Of a stretch of DNA of 64,000 bases, positions 21,514 through 32,052 are shown one piece after another. How positions within the stretch are numbered: position 1 is the stretch's first letter; each line of letters starts with the position of its first letter. The notes below the pieces were generated by a model, which had not been told where the DNA came from, ran no database searches, and saw only the letters and a list, made by a program, of their open reading frames with translations. Source of the DNA: Gari tellinella. Its lineage: Eukaryota; Mollusca; Bivalvia; Cardiida; Psammobiidae. The translations under genes and the position numbers were made by a program. Where the stretch lies: NCBI GenBank assembly GCA_922989275.2, contig OV277861.1:15400540-15464539 (forward strand). Direction: 5' to 3'.

Positions 21514-22006
21514 TCCCCGTGTACCATCAACGCATGTGAAGCTCGATAGAGGCAGTCCTGTATTTAGCAAGTAAGTACTATTGATATTCAGTCTTTATCC
21601 GGAACTCAACCGGACTTAAAGGTGAATAGTATTCTATGATTCCATAACATGCATAACATAACCATTTAACTGATCACGTGAAAATGCAATGTATTCGATT
21701 TTTTGTTCATTCATATCACATGTTAGTTCACGTGCATTGACCATTAACTGGTCTATGTCATTGCCAATCTCACATTGCACATGACTACATAGCGTTTTAA
21801 GTCTACGAGTAATGGTTAATTAATTCAGAAAATGATGTTTTAACGTTATCTGTCTTGCCGACTGAAAATAAAATCTGTACACCTGTCAAACTAATTACTC
21901 AATCAGTACGACATTTTTCGTCTTTAATTTATTCGCCCGCTGAAGAAAATACTTCTTTGTGATATTGTCGATATCCACCATGGGCAAGTTTCTATATCAT
22001 AGCAGA
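21514..22006. other. No recognisable feature
   Basis: Unremarkable sequence; no repeat partner found. Confidence 0.45.
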
Positions 22007-22095
22007 CGGTAGCTTAAAACAGGCTAAAGTTTAAGAAAAAGCCGCCTTTAGGTTCATTCTGCTTTACTGTCAATCTGCTTTAAGATGTAAGCTAT
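22007..22095. mobile_element. Isolated AGCTTAAAACAGG hairpin
   Basis: AGCTTAAAACAGGCTAAAGT and ATTCTGCTTTACTGTCAATC followed by TGCTTTAAG form a hairpin like the core of the 62053-62128 element, but without surrounding TIRs. Similar lone hairpins lie at 36028-36110, 58297-58370 and 60400-60470. Confidence 0.55.
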
Positions 22096-22627
22096 TCTAA
22101 AACCTAGAAACAGGCAATGGGGTATGGGTTAATTAACCCGAAAAGTATTCACTACATAATCATCAAATGGCTCGATCACGAAACTTGAGCCGTGTTATGA
22201 GAAAACTGATCCTTTATAGAATCAGGCCAGCCGCAAGTAATATAAATCTACAACATTGTTTGGTAGTATCACATGCAAAGTTTTGCAATATGGTTCAATC
22301 TCAGAAACCGAGCCTTAGTTAACAACAATGCTGGTTCAACACATATATGCGATTCTTTAATTCTAGTTTTCTTATTTCTTATTATCCTGTTAAAGAAAAA
22401 GTGCAAAAAGGTGAAGGTCAAAACAAGCAGAAACTCGTCTAATCCGAAATGCGACGCTTTATTCTATTGCCAGTGTCTCGCGAAACGAATAATACACGCT
22501 TGTCAAAGTTTATCAAATTACATTGATAGATGACACAGTCTCTAATTTATTGACGATTATTTATTCCGATAGTATGTCTGTAGGTATCATAGCGTTGATA
22601 ATCACTAAATATAATAACAAAAAAAAT

Positions 22628-22905
22628 CTGAATAAGGGGAGATCCTTTGAAAGCACAGAAATCAAAGCAAATACTGAAAATTGCAGACTCGGTTTAATTG
22701 AGTCTGTTCATGAGCAATACTCACGCCCCCTAGCACCAGCTTAAGCGGAATTCAACTTTCAACTGTAAATGCGCCGAAATCAATGATTCCAAAGGACCAG
22801 AAAGTATAACAACACTTAGAATGAAGTACGGGGCGACTTTTTACAGCCGCCACACAAGCACTTAACATCTGCTGTTGTGAATTATATAAATCTGAATAAG
22901 GGGAG
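22628..22905 (+). repeat. Dispersed ~265-bp repeat, copy A
   Basis: CTGAATAAGGGGAGATCCTT opens the unit and CTGAATAAGGGGAG returns 264 bp later, so this is one unit plus the start of a second. Internal blocks (CGGAATTCAA, ATGCGCCGAAATCAATGA, AAAGTATAACAACA, AGCACCAGCT) match 53247-53535. A 38-bp block starting ACGTTTAGATACGGATCTGC at ~22907 repeats at ~23358. Confidence 0.7.
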
Positions 22906-22943
22906 AAAACGTTTAGATACGGATCTGCGATATGGAGTCAAAC

Positions 22944-23678
22944 CCGCAAACAGATATGTAAAGGATGCACACCGACACACTAAAAGCTGAGAATACCTGC
23001 ATCTAGTATAACAAAAAGGAATTGTTAAGTACAAAAAGGCACACTGAAGCTTATGTTTGGTAGCAATGCAACCTTTTCTAACAGTGCTATAGTAAGGACG
23101 TGATGAAAAGCTTCAAACACCGTGTAAAATATGATGTTACCTACATAGGATGCTTCTAAGAAAAATAGAACGATACTTGCGTAATTGTTACCTTTCCTCA
23201 TAGTGTAAATGTAAAGTGTAAGACAGGTGATTACTTAAAACAGACATACAGTGCTAGAGAGTTTCAGTCTACTTTGAGAATTATCTGCCATGCTGCATGG
23301 AACATGTTTTACACGTTCCACGTATCACGATTTGAAGATATGATACTTGTTGCAAAAACGTTTAGATACGGATCTGCGATGTGGAGTCAAACTGTTCGGA
23401 AGACGACCTTGCCGCCTGTGGCGGTGAAAACCCTGTTACCCCAAACAATATACTGTAGATTACCTTGCAAAACTTTAGTAAAAGGATAACAAGCTTGATA
23501 AGTCGGTGTCTGGAGTCAAAAGAACTCCGGGCCTAGGAGAAGGCTAAATCATCCGTCTTAGCCAAGACTACAAAAATACACATGGTTATGCAAGGTAACT
23601 CGGAACAAAATATGGCATAAATAATTCGGTGACAAATGTGTCTATACTATGTATAAGGGAACTATGTTTTAGACTAAT
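22944..23678. other. Mostly featureless; second ACGTTTAGATACGG block
   Basis: AAACGTTTAGATACGGATCT followed by GCGATGTGGAGTCAAAC at ~23356-23392 duplicates ~22905-22942. No coding signal in the frame at 23274-23489 that I can support. Confidence 0.5.
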
Positions 23679-23897
23679 TTAACCCTTTCATGATTTTACC
23701 CCTTCACCGCCATATTGTCTTCTGCTTCAATATTTTTGTCTGCAATATCGCTAAAAAGTTAGATTTAAGGCAATATGATAGACGAAATTTCGAAAGGAGT
23801 GTCAAACGGTTTGGATCCTGATTAAACGAGGCATCTGCTCAGGACGAAAACTGTTTGCAAACGCGCAATATGGAGTCATTGAGAGTGAAGGGGTTAA
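23679..23897. mobile_element. TTAA-flanked MITE, palindrome partly lost
   Basis: TTAACCCTTTCATGATTTTACC to TCATTGAGAGTGAAGGGGTTAA. The palindrome retains outer arms (CAAACGGTTTGGATCCTGAT / CTCAGGACGAAAACTGTTTG) but its GC core is reduced to AAACGAGGCATCT. Confidence 0.8.
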
Positions 23898-24063
23898 ATA
23901 AAAGAAAAATAACACAGTCATCTTAATCTGTATGAATACATCCAAAGGTACATAGATAAATAAATGAATAGGACACAGCTCTTGTTTTTAGTAAAATGGA
24001 TGTCTAACAAAGTGCAGAGCGTTTAAACATCTTCATCTTGATAGGTGACTAGTGCGCCACAAT

Positions 24064-24135
24064 ATCAAACAATATGGATTCAGATCAGACGACAAGTATA
24101 TTGGTATGTGATCTGGATCCAAACTGTTCAATACA
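24064..24135. repeat. Worn solitary palindrome
   Basis: CAAACAATATGGATTCAGATC and GATCTGGATCCAAACTGTTC form the outer arms around an AT-changed core (AGACGACAAGTATATTGG). No TTAA or CAGT ends nearby. Confidence 0.55.
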
Positions 24136-24222
24136 TCTAGCGATATATTTCAGTTAAAATGGATCCTGATGTCATGGCAACAACTATGACACAAACTGTT
24201 TTGAAGAAGATGATATGTAGTG

Positions 24223-24474
24223 TTAACCCTTTCATGATCAAATTTATCGTGAGATTCTTACCCATTCACCGCAATATTGTCGTCTACTTCAATATTATCG
24301 TCTGCTTAATTATAGTTTGAATGCTAAATTTAAGGCAGAAAGACTGAAGAAATTCCAATACGAGTGCCAAACAGTTTAGGCCCTTATCAGAAGCCGTGTA
24401 ACACCGGGCGTCTTATGAGGATCCAAACTATTTGCAAACGCGCCTTTTGACGTAATTTAGTGTTACAGGGTTAA
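24223..24474. mobile_element. TTAA-flanked MITE
   Basis: TTAACCCTTTCATGATCAAA to TTAGTGTTACAGGGTTAA. The palindrome at about 24363-24435 has diverged arms (AGAAGCCGTGT.ACACCGGGCGTCT). Confidence 0.8.
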
Positions 24475-24683
24475 CCCTTTGCCTGCTGATCGCGACTTTA
24501 CTGATTTTTTCAAACAGTTTAGATCCAGACCAGACGCCGCGTAACGCGGCGTCTGATCTGGGTCCAAACTGTTTAACACTCGTCTTAAGATTTTTATACT
24601 TCACAAATGTATAAATCTAAATTTAACAGATTTTGCAGACGACAATCTTGAAGCAGACGATATCACCGCAGGACAAGGGTTAA
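24471..24683. mobile_element. TTAA-flanked MITE sharing a TTAA with its neighbour
   Basis: TTAACCCTTTGCCTGCTGAT to CACCGCAGGACAAGGGTTAA. Palindrome at 24517-24573 with an intact GC core (AGACGCCGCGT.ACGCGGCGTCT) and GATCCAGACC / GATCTGGGTCC arms. The left TTAA (24471-24474) is also the right flank of the previous element. Confidence 0.85.
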
Positions 24684-25362
24684 AATAACAATAACAAACA
24701 TTTCTGTCGGCAATGACTCAGATGAGATGGACTTAGACTGGTACAAAAACAAGGTCCCCAAAATCCGTTTTGACAATCAGTATTCATGCAGATGATGTAT
24801 TATTCTACTGTTAACCTTTCATGAGAAAAAACACTTTTGAATTTTGAATTTCAAACACTCGATCACTGTGTCTCGTACAATATAAGCTACATATATTCAT
24901 TTTTCTTGTTTTATTTCCTTGTTTTTTCACCCGTAGAAAAAACATGGTACGTGTCTGTTGTACTTGAATATTACCACTCTAATCATGACTACTCTAACCC
25001 TAGATCAGTGTTTAGCAACATTTGAACATGTATATGGCCTAAAAAATACCAATAAACTTACATCAACAGCAGATACCTTGACGATGAATCTGTTGAACAA
25101 AAATTGCACATCGCGCTAAGAACAATAACGGTTAATCTTGCAAAGCACTATATTATATACAAGCGGATATCATATCATTTCTAAGCGTCTAAATATTCCC
25201 TTGTTGAAATTTTACCTACTTTGAAATTGTCTTCTGCAAATTTGCCATAATTTAGTATTTCGCATTATGTGATGTAAGAACCCTTAAGACGAATGTCAAA
25301 CAGTGTATTTATCAGACTCTTTGATACAGGTATTAGGAAATGCGCGATTGACATGCAAAGGT
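24684..25362. other. Mostly featureless
   Basis: GTCTTCTGCAAATTTGCC..., GACGAATGTCAAACAGTG near 25225-25310 are worn remains of a TTAA-type MITE. Nothing else supportable. Confidence 0.4.
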
Positions 25363-25591
25363 TTTACCCATTAGTGGCTAGCGTCCTATACAATGGACAC
25401 ATGCAAATAGTGTAGACACTGATCCGACGCCGCACAATTCGACGTCTGATTAGAGTCTACACTGTTGGCTGATAGCAATTTCAATATGAAACAAAACGAA
25501 AATGAAAATTTAGACCAGGCTCACCTTATATCAAACATTGACATGTCCAATATATAAGCATGGCAGAATCCACTGGGCGCAAATGGGTTAA
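25363..25591. mobile_element. TTAA-type MITE, ACAGTGTAGAC-arm subfamily
   Basis: Left edge TTTACCCATTAGTGGC (TTAA mutated), right edge GGGCGCAAATGGGTTAA. Palindrome 25403-25466 with AATAGTGTAGACACTGATCC / GATTAGAGTCTACACTGTT arms. The right half (GGCTGATAGCAATTTCAATA, AAAACGAAAATGAAAATTT) matches 30466-30693, a distinct subfamily. Confidence 0.75.
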
Positions 25592-25642
25592 CGTAGCACA
25601 CATTTACTATGAAAGTGCAACAACTGTAGATAATTACATATA

Positions 25643-25848
25643 CAGTAAAACCTCGCTATTACGACCACTACAACGAAGACTAATTGATTGTTTAATAGAC
25701 AGGAGACAGCTTAAAGCAAGGTGACAGTGAAACAGAAAGCTCCTACAGGAGCTTTCTGTTTCACTGTCACCTTTGTTTAAGCGGTCACCTGCTGTAAACA
25801 CCCTAATAATTAACATAATTTAGTGGTCGTAATAGAGAGGTTTTACTG
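25643..25848. mobile_element. CAGTAAAACC-type MITE, TA-flanked on the left
   Basis: CAGTAAAACCTCGCTATTACG and CGTAATAGAGAGGTTTTACTG ends. The centre at 25709-25781 is a near-perfect hairpin: TTAAAGCAAGGTGACAGTGA and AACAGAAAGCTCCT face their complements with a 2-nt loop. The best-preserved copy of this family here. Confidence 0.9.
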
Positions 25849-26676
25849 AATACTTGAAACGAGTATTCTTTAAAAAGTATCAACGTAGGAGAATCAAATC
25901 AATATATATGTATATTTGTATGTTTTCTCAAAATGACCTTGGTCGTATTGTGTAAAACGCATGATAAGTGTTATGCTTTTATTTACATTATAGTATAATA
26001 GTTGTAATATTATATATAAGAAGAGGACGTGCCATCACAGATACTCGTTACAAGCGCATAACTTTCAACTGTCTAGACGACATTATCGCAATCGCTAAGC
26101 ACAAACATTTCCTTCAGAGAGTGCACTATATGTGAGAGCATTTCCTGAGGGACACTCGTGCCTATCAGCTGTCTATACTAATAACACTGTAATCTGTATT
26201 GCAAAATTGTCACATGACGTAATCTACATTGGAGAGCAAATAACGATAGAAAAGGTTAAACACATTAAGCGTAGACAACATTGTATATGTCTCAGCATTA
26301 TTTACTTTTAAAAATATATTCAGAAATTTAGGAGGCTGTATATATTAGAATGTTGACCTTTTTTTATCTAAGAGTATGGCTTATATACATATATATCTTA
26401 AGTGGGTACAGTTGACAAAGGTTATTCGTTCACAATAAACGTCTTACGCTAAACAATATTTCCTTTGAAAACCCGGCATCTGATCAGGCTCCAAACTGTT
26501 TCTAATTTAGATTAAAATTAATAGTAAGAAATATATAAGAATTAGCGTTATCTACAATTTATGGCTATGCATTTGCTTTTCGTTAGCGTTCAAACAATAA
26601 CACCTTAACTGTATAAATTGACTAAGACAGGCGAAATTGGGTACCGGTCTGTTCGTCCCTACTGAATAAACACCTA
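25849..26676. other. Mostly featureless; one palindrome arm
   Basis: CCCGGCATCTGATCAGGCTCC and AAACTGTTT at 26471-26500 are a lone right arm of the recurrent palindrome. Nothing else supportable. Confidence 0.45.
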
Positions 26677-26878
26677 CAGTGGAGAATCTGAGAAAACGTA
26701 GAGAAATACAACTTTTGGACAATTCTGATAACTCATGTTTATCTTGGTGGCAAACAGTTTGGAGCCTGATCAGACGCCGGGTTACCCGGCGTCTGATCTG
26801 GCTCCAAACTGTTTGCACTGTAAATAATAGTTTTAGCGTAAACTCGTTTATTGGGAAAGAATAACAGATTCTCCACTG
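26677..26878. mobile_element. CAGTGGAG-type MITE with palindrome, TA-flanked
   Basis: CAGTGGAGAATCTG at the left and CAGATTCTCCACTG at the right, with TA on both sides. The palindrome at 26751-26815 has 32-base arms around one unpaired base with a single mismatch (GATCAG against GATCTG). Shares the TAAACGCG..TTATTGGGAAAGAATAAC block with 38709-38954 and 58749-58964, in opposite orientation. Confidence 0.9.
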
Positions 26879-26904
26879 TAGGCGTTTACAACGATGTATT
26901 CTTG

Positions 26905-27080
26905 TTAACCCTTTCACTGCCAAGACATCATCATTTGTTCTCTGGTTTTTGTCACATTTCATTTTGAGGAATTTTGACTTAAGAAATATTGAAAATGAGT
27001 GTCATATACAGTTCGGATCCTGATAAGACGCCGCGTTACCATTACGCGGCGTCTGATAAGGACCGAAGTGTTTGCAAATA
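26905..27080. mobile_element. TTAA-type MITE, right end not found
   Basis: TTAACCCTTTCACTGCCAAG at the left. Palindrome 27011-27074 with a 4-nt CCAT centre: AAGACGCCGCGTTA-CCAT-TACGCGGCGTCT. The sequence beyond 27080 does not show a GGGTTAA edge. Confidence 0.65.
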
Positions 27081-27526
27081 CCTATTGTACTTGTTGCTTG
27101 TCGGCATATTGCAACTTATATTGACTGCACTTGACTCTCAAAACATGTATATGTTGGCTGCACGAATTCTCGTTTCAGTGTGATCTTATTACACTAACGT
27201 GTTTGTCCATTGAGAAACACATTTCGTATGCAATATCAAACGGTGTAGACCCCGAACATATATCAAAACACACTTACTGACATACTGTGATAACAAAACC
27301 ATTAAAAATCATTAACTCTGTCACTGCCAATGGCGCCGAAAGGCGAGTAATGCATTTTGTTTGGGCGTGATAAATGGGTCTACTGTACAATATTTGCTCC
27401 AACTTTGCTTATATGTTAGTGCCATTGAGAGAGTCTCTATAATCATTATGCTTTCGACCTTATCATTTTGTATATGGAAAGTGTTCGAGTTGTGTCCTGA
27501 GAAAACCTGACTTATTGCATTGATGT
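27081..27526. other. Mostly featureless; possible MITE remnant
   Basis: TTAACTCTGTCACTGCC at 27312 resembles a left edge of the TTAA family, but no palindrome follows. Confidence 0.4.
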
Positions 27527-27829
27527 TTATTTCAATATTCAATCAACGACACAGCCTCAAATCTCATTTCAACAGAAAATGTCATTGGGATTTATAAGTA
27601 GCGTAAATTTCCCCCCGATCAAGCCTCGTTTTGAATTGACGAGATGTGCTGTTTGATCCCAGCGCTGATTAGTTGAGAGGTTGGACCCGCCCAATCAACT
27701 TTCAGGTCAAGCATCTAGACGATTGTTTTTGATTGACACCGTTGAATACTAATAGGAAAGTAGATTTACATATTGAACTGGTACATTTTTAATTTTAAGG
27801 CTGTGTCGTTGGTTGAATATTGAAATAAA
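27527..27829. mobile_element. TIR element with ~30-bp ends
   Basis: TTATTTCAATATTCAATCAA followed by CGACACAGCCT (27527-27557) mirrors AGGCTGTGTCGTTGGTTGAA followed by TATTGAAATAA (27798-27828) with one mismatch. The interior holds TTGATCCCAGCGCTGATTAG and a CAATCAAC / GTTGAG pair. It is ~300 bp, non-coding. Superfamily unclear. Confidence 0.8.
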
Positions 27830-29210
27830 GTTCAGAATTGGACCTTCTATATCATTTCATAAAAGCAACGAGCAGAAAAAAGGGCCGATACAGCTCGTGG
27901 ATAAGATTTGAATGTCGAAGTGAAGTGGAGACCCGGCCCATACCTTTGCCTACCTCGGAAAAAACGGGAGTTTCTTCAGAAATTTAACTCTCGTTCTCGC
28001 TGAAAATAGAAGCCCTAGTGCAGTAGTTGGTATCAATGCTAAGAAAAAGCATTTCTCATTCTACCGCAACCGTGTTTATTTGGAAGTTCTTTATAATTAG
28101 CGAACAAAGTACGATAGATTCGTCCCGGTCAGGGTCGCCCTGTCCGTGAAGTTATATACCTTATATATGATAGAACTAGCACTACAGTCGACACATTTTA
28201 TTTTGTTTTAGAGCCGGACACCTATGGGGAAAATGAGTTAATATGACCAACACATAAACTGTACAAAGATGTTGCAGGTATAGTTGCAAAGGAAGTTACA
28301 CTTATATTAATTGCTTAACTCAATGGGTGTATAGTCAAACATACTTCAGGATGGATTATTTATTATAAGTTATAATATGGATTGAGCTGATATTACTGGT
28401 TCAAAGTGCTGAGGTCAAGGTATGAAAGTAATTATCATTTGCTCATTGTGAATGTTTCTTTTGATCCACTGTGCGAACTATTATTATGCTATGATATCGT
28501 CCGGAAAGTTTTCCAATTTATTTATGTGTACGATTTGAACAAAGACACTTAAATACGAGTGACAAACAGTTTTATCAAGATATGGAACATACCTGTTTGC
28601 ACATTATAAACAAGTCTCAGTCGGTGGACAAAGGGTTAAACGTATTGTCGGTTATATAAGTCATTCAATTAGACGCCTTTTGTCAGTTATAATATGATGT
28701 ATTTCTGTTTGTTTTCATTTGTTTGAATGCAGCAACGCATTAAATAAATGGACAGCTTGGTTATTATTGACTCCCACTTCCCAACGTCTACGAATGGACT
28801 GTAATAGCATCAATAGTTTACGAGACAATACTTTACTAATGCATATATCCATTTGATTTTTCAAGATAACATATAATGTCCAGCTAAATGTGTTGCACTT
28901 GATCTTGCCAGGATCAAAAAGGACGAATATTGATGTTTAAATTCAGACTAGTATTAATGCAAATAAAGTAATAGGGCAAATGCTCTTCGTAGTTGTCTGG
29001 TTTTGACGTTCATTAAACCTATAATTTTAATCTCCAATATTCAAGCTAGTCTCTGGAGATAGGTTTTATACAATAATATTTAATCCAAATGATATGATGA
29101 CATCTAAATACCTTCATATCATGCATTTTGTTTTCACTCTGAAAAAATTATAACCTAATAGTATAATATGTCACTAGACTAATTGCTGCAAATTTACGGA
29201 TTTTGGTTTT
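27830..29210. other. No confident feature
   Basis: A somewhat GC-richer patch at 27880-28150 (CGGAAAAAACGGGAG, GTCCCGGTCAGGGTCGCCC) stands out from its AT-rich surroundings, but no conserved frame could be read. Worn MITE blocks (TACGAGTGACAAACAGTTT) lie near 28550. Confidence 0.4.
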
Positions 29211-29324
29211 ACAGGGGGAGAAAAAGATGCAGCCTTAACGGGGCTAGAACCTTGGACCTTCGGTCACCATTCCGACGGTTCCCGGGTTCGAGTCCCGGTC
29301 AGGCTGAACCCCACCTGTGACATT

Positions 29325-29342
29325 TGGCGCCCAACGAGGGAC
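29325..29342 (+). other. Lysine-tRNA primer-binding-site-like motif
   Basis: TGGCGCCCAACGAGGGAC differs at two positions from TGGCGCCCAACGTGGGGC, the sequence complementary to the 3' end of tRNA-Lys used as primer site by many LTR retroelements. It follows ...TGTGACATT, which resembles an LTR end. No gag or pol sequence and no second LTR was found nearby. Confidence 0.45.
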
Positions 29343-29507
29343 CGTGACTGTTATTGTATGGTTAGCTTAACAGCGCCTGCATATGTTACATAGACTAACT
29401 CTCAATTGAACTACTTCCATGTAGGGTAATTCGAGACGAATTTTAATTTCGTGAGTAAGTATGTCACAGTACCGAACCGTACACAGTTGGGGAGATTAAT
29501 TTGTAGT

Positions 29508-29581
29508 CAGCCGGTTAGCTCAGTCGGTAGAACTTCGGAACGGTTGTTCGAAGGTCCCGGGTTTGAGCCCCGGTCAGGCTG
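29508..29581 (+). tRNA. tRNA-like pseudogene / SINE head
   Basis: GGTTAGCTCAGTCGGTAGA is an A-box and D-arm match and GGGTTTGAGCCCC a B box; AGCC at the start can pair with GGCT at the end. The anticodon stem is not regular. It looks like the polymerase III promoter head of a SINE and not a working tRNA. Confidence 0.5.
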
Positions 29582-29792
29582 CATCTTTTTCTCCCCCTGT
29601 AAAATTGGTAAACATTATCTGCAAGTAAAGAACTTCTCTCTCTTCGAAACACAGGTTATATTAAACAATGACACTAACCTAATGATATCGTAGCATATTC
29701 TATGTATAATGCATCGTTAGTTTCCTAGAAACAATAGTGTTAACCAAGGTTGATGACTATTGGCTAAAACCATGAGAGGTTAATCTTTAGGC

Positions 29793-30006
29793 TTTACCCT
29801 TATCCTGCTGCAAGGTCGTCCGCTTTGAAATGGTCGTCTGCATACTTTGTTAAATTAAGATTTATACATGTTTTAATTTAAAAAAACCTAAAGACGAGTG
29901 TCAAACAGTTTGATTCCAGATCAGACACCGCGTTACGCGGCGTCTGATCTGGATTCAAACGTGTTGCAAAATCAAGTGAAGTTGCGATCAGTAGGATAAC
30001 GGTTAA
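29793..30006. mobile_element. TTAA-type MITE
   Basis: Left edge TTTACCCTTATCCTGCTG (TTAA mutated), right edge CAGTAGGATAACGGTTAA. Palindrome 29904-29969: TTGATTCCAGATCAGACACC.. / ..CGGCGTCTGATCTGGATTCAA, with one core mismatch. Same block order as 24471-24683, inverted. Confidence 0.75.
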
Positions 30007-30083
30007 TATAAAATATTTTATTGACAATTTCCTTGTGAGCTCAAGAATAGTAGAAAAGCAGCAATATTAGTAGTATACACATA

Positions 30084-30391
30084 CAGGGTTTCCTCCCTAC
30101 AACGGCCCTCCAAAAAACGACACCCTTCTTATAACAATGATTGCCTCTGTTCCCCCTCAAAAACGATTATTCTAAAACTCCACTGCTGCAAAACGTCCGC
30201 TTACAATTGTCGCCGGCTATTGTTTCTTAAAATAACATATGAGTGTACCTTTTGACATAAGAAACATATTGGATTGAAGCTGTTTGTAAATGTAAGCCAA
30301 CTTTTAATTTTCCTTCCCTATTACAACTCTCTCCGATCAACACACACAATCTTTGTCCTTCCATGGGTGCTATTGTAGAGAGGTAGCATTG
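30084..30391. mobile_element. CAGTGCTCC-type MITE, TA-flanked, no palindrome
   Basis: CAGGGTTTCCTCCCTACAACG at the left; TTGTAGAGAGGTAGCATTG at the right; TA on both sides. The interior keeps GCCCTCCAAAAAACGAC and AACGTCCGCTTACAATTGTC but has no palindrome core. Confidence 0.7.
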
Positions 30392-30465
30392 TACAACAAA
30401 CGGGTAATGGATACATTAAAACATATTGTTACATTTACCTTGTGTATTTCCATTGTTATTGATAC

Positions 30466-30693
30466 TTAACCCATTTGTGCCCACGATCCCATATATGGGA
30501 CATATGCAAACAGTGTAGACTCTGATCAGACGCCGCATTATGCGGCGTCTGATCAGAGTTTACACTGTTGGCTGATAGGAATTTCAATATAAAACAAAAT
30601 GGAAATGAAAATTTGACCAGGCATCACTTTAATTTAAAAAATGGACTAATCCAATAAAAACATGGAAGAATCGACTGGGCGTAAACGGGTTAA
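30466..30693. mobile_element. TTAA-flanked MITE, ACAGTGTAGAC-arm subfamily
   Basis: TTAACCCATTTGTGCCCACG to GGGCGTAAACGGGTTAA. Palindrome 30507-30572: AAACAGTGTAGACTCTGATC / GATCAGAGTTTACACTGTT around CAGACGCCGCATTATGCGGCGTCTG. Best copy of this subfamily; compare 25363-25591. Confidence 0.9.
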
Positions 30694-31259
30694 ACAGTTT
30701 GAAAGTAATGTCAGATAATGCTTCTCACTTAACATTTTAAACTCTTCATTTTGATGGAATGCAATACCATATGATTCGTAAAGATATCTGCGCATATTGA
30801 TTTTGGATACTAAGGTAAACGAACTAGCAGATAGACACAACGACATATTATTGGTACACCTTTCAAGTTTAACAAGACATCTATGAATAAAATAGTTTTC
30901 TGCATGATAAATGAATATATTCAGTAGTTACCCAGACGTTTGCTTTAGTATACCAATGACCATCGAAACGAAACTCCGTTCAAAACAAGATATTGTTATG
31001 GTTATTTCAGACGACTAACTGAAATGTATACTTGTTAAAGTCTCTATCTGAAATAGCTATTTTTCAAGTCTTAACTAGGAAAGTAGAAAATAATCATTGA
31101 GTGGGGGTTGCAGATTTTATAACAACCGCATGATTTCCAACAGTCTAGACACAATGTTCGCTTGAGCGCTAAGCACACACATTTTCTTTCGGAGAATACA
31201 ATATGTGTAAAGGAATTCCCTACGAGAGAATCAGTCAAGCATATAAAAAATTATCTATA
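30694..31259. other. No recognisable feature
   Basis: AT-rich; frames here lack protein-like character. Confidence 0.5.
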
Positions 31260-31510
31260 TTAACCCTTTAAACCCTTGTCCCGTATATAGGCGTTATTTT
31301 CAAACAGTGAACATGTGAATCGTACTCTTGTCCTATGCAAACAGTGAAGACCCAGATCAGAGGGCTCCAAAAGGAGCCCTCTGATCAGGGTCTTCACTGT
31401 TTGTTATAATGCCAATCATTGACAAAAACATACCTTAAAAGTTCGAAATGGACTAGACTAAAATGGAAACTGGAATTTTCCATTAAATGTTTCAGGGAGG
31501 AAAGAGTTAA
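31260..31510. mobile_element. TTAA-flanked MITE, AGAGGG-core subfamily, intact palindrome
   Basis: TTAACCCTTTAAACCCTTG to CAGGGAGGAAAGAGTTAA. The palindrome at 31339-31402 has a wholly different core (CAGAGGGCTCC / GGAGCCCTCTG) with AAACAGTGAAGACCCAGAT arms. Related but worn copies: 13196-13434, 14584-14801, 35274-35400, 43698-43902, 63141-63364. Confidence 0.85.
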
Positions 31511-31568
31511 TAGACAACTTTATATTGCAATGCTGTAACATGACCTTGTGTACAATGGCGGACCAGTA

Positions 31569-31880
31569 CAGTACTGAATCTTATTAAATTAACAATTTTT
31601 GCGATTCGCTTGCAATTCGATGGCAATTCGATGGCAATTCGCTTGCGATTCAAGGTACTAACTTTACCCTCGGGTAAGTTTTCTTGAGTGGTGTATCTCA
31701 CAAATGTTCACAAATATGCCTTCGATATTATTTTCGATTCCATTTTTGTCACAACCGCTTCGGAAAATTAGCGTAGAAATATTCAAACGTAGGATTTGTT
31801 TTTTGAAGTGCGCGATTCGATGGCAATTTGATGGCAATTCGCTTGCGATTATCAAATTAATTTAATAATGTTCAGTACTG
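31569..31880. mobile_element. CAGTACTG TIR element, TA-flanked, with internal minisatellite
   Basis: CAGTACTGAATCTTATTAAA and its near complement at 31856-31880 are the ends, with TA on both sides. Just inside each end lies an 11-bp minisatellite based on GGCAATTCGAT / GCGATTCGCTT (31598-31652 and 31811-31850), both in the same direction and therefore not part of the inverted ends. Confidence 0.75.
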
Positions 31881-31938
31881 TAGCGATGTGAAATGTTAAA
31901 CACACAAATTGAAGACTGGAAATCTTATGAACATCGTA

Positions 31939-32052
31939 TTAACCCTTTCCTTACTGGTTGCTTTGCGACTGCAGTATTTGTTTTAAAAAAACGTTTGAAT
32001 CAAGATCACATGTGGCGTAACGCAGCTTCTGATCTGAATATAAATTGTTAAA
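31939..32052. mobile_element. TTAA-type MITE fragment
   Basis: TTAACCCTTTCCTTACTGG at the left and a worn palindrome (GAATCAAGATCACATGTGGCG / CGCAGCTTCTGATCTGAAT) at ~31995-32050. No right edge. Confidence 0.55.

Larger units (their letters stand above)
29211..29600 (+). mobile_element. tRNA-like mosaic with perfect 25-bp terminal inverted repeats
   Basis: ACAGGGGGAGAAAAAGATGC plus AGCCT (29211-29235) is the exact complement of 29576-29600. Inside lie two tRNA-like bodies in the same orientation. The first (29230-29306) has a good B box (GGGTTCGAGTCCC) but a lost A box; the second (29508-29581) has both boxes. Between them are a primer-binding-site-like motif and unique AT-rich sequence. Fits a composite of two SINE insertions or a small non-autonomous retroelement; neither explanation accounts for everything. 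Confidence 0.6.

Noticed and set aside
26552..26962. 136-codon minus-strand frame as a gene
   Set aside because: It reads through the CAGTGGAG MITE and its palindrome; the same peptide appears at 38658-39014 from another copy.
29508..29581. Functional tRNA gene
   Set aside because: A and B boxes are fair, but the anticodon stem and most of the acceptor stem do not pair; SINE head more likely. The same holds for 6525-6597 and 50320-50392.
29323..29600. An endogenous retrovirus or LTR retrotransposon
   Set aside because: Only a primer-site-like motif is present. No gag, protease, polymerase or paired LTR was found.
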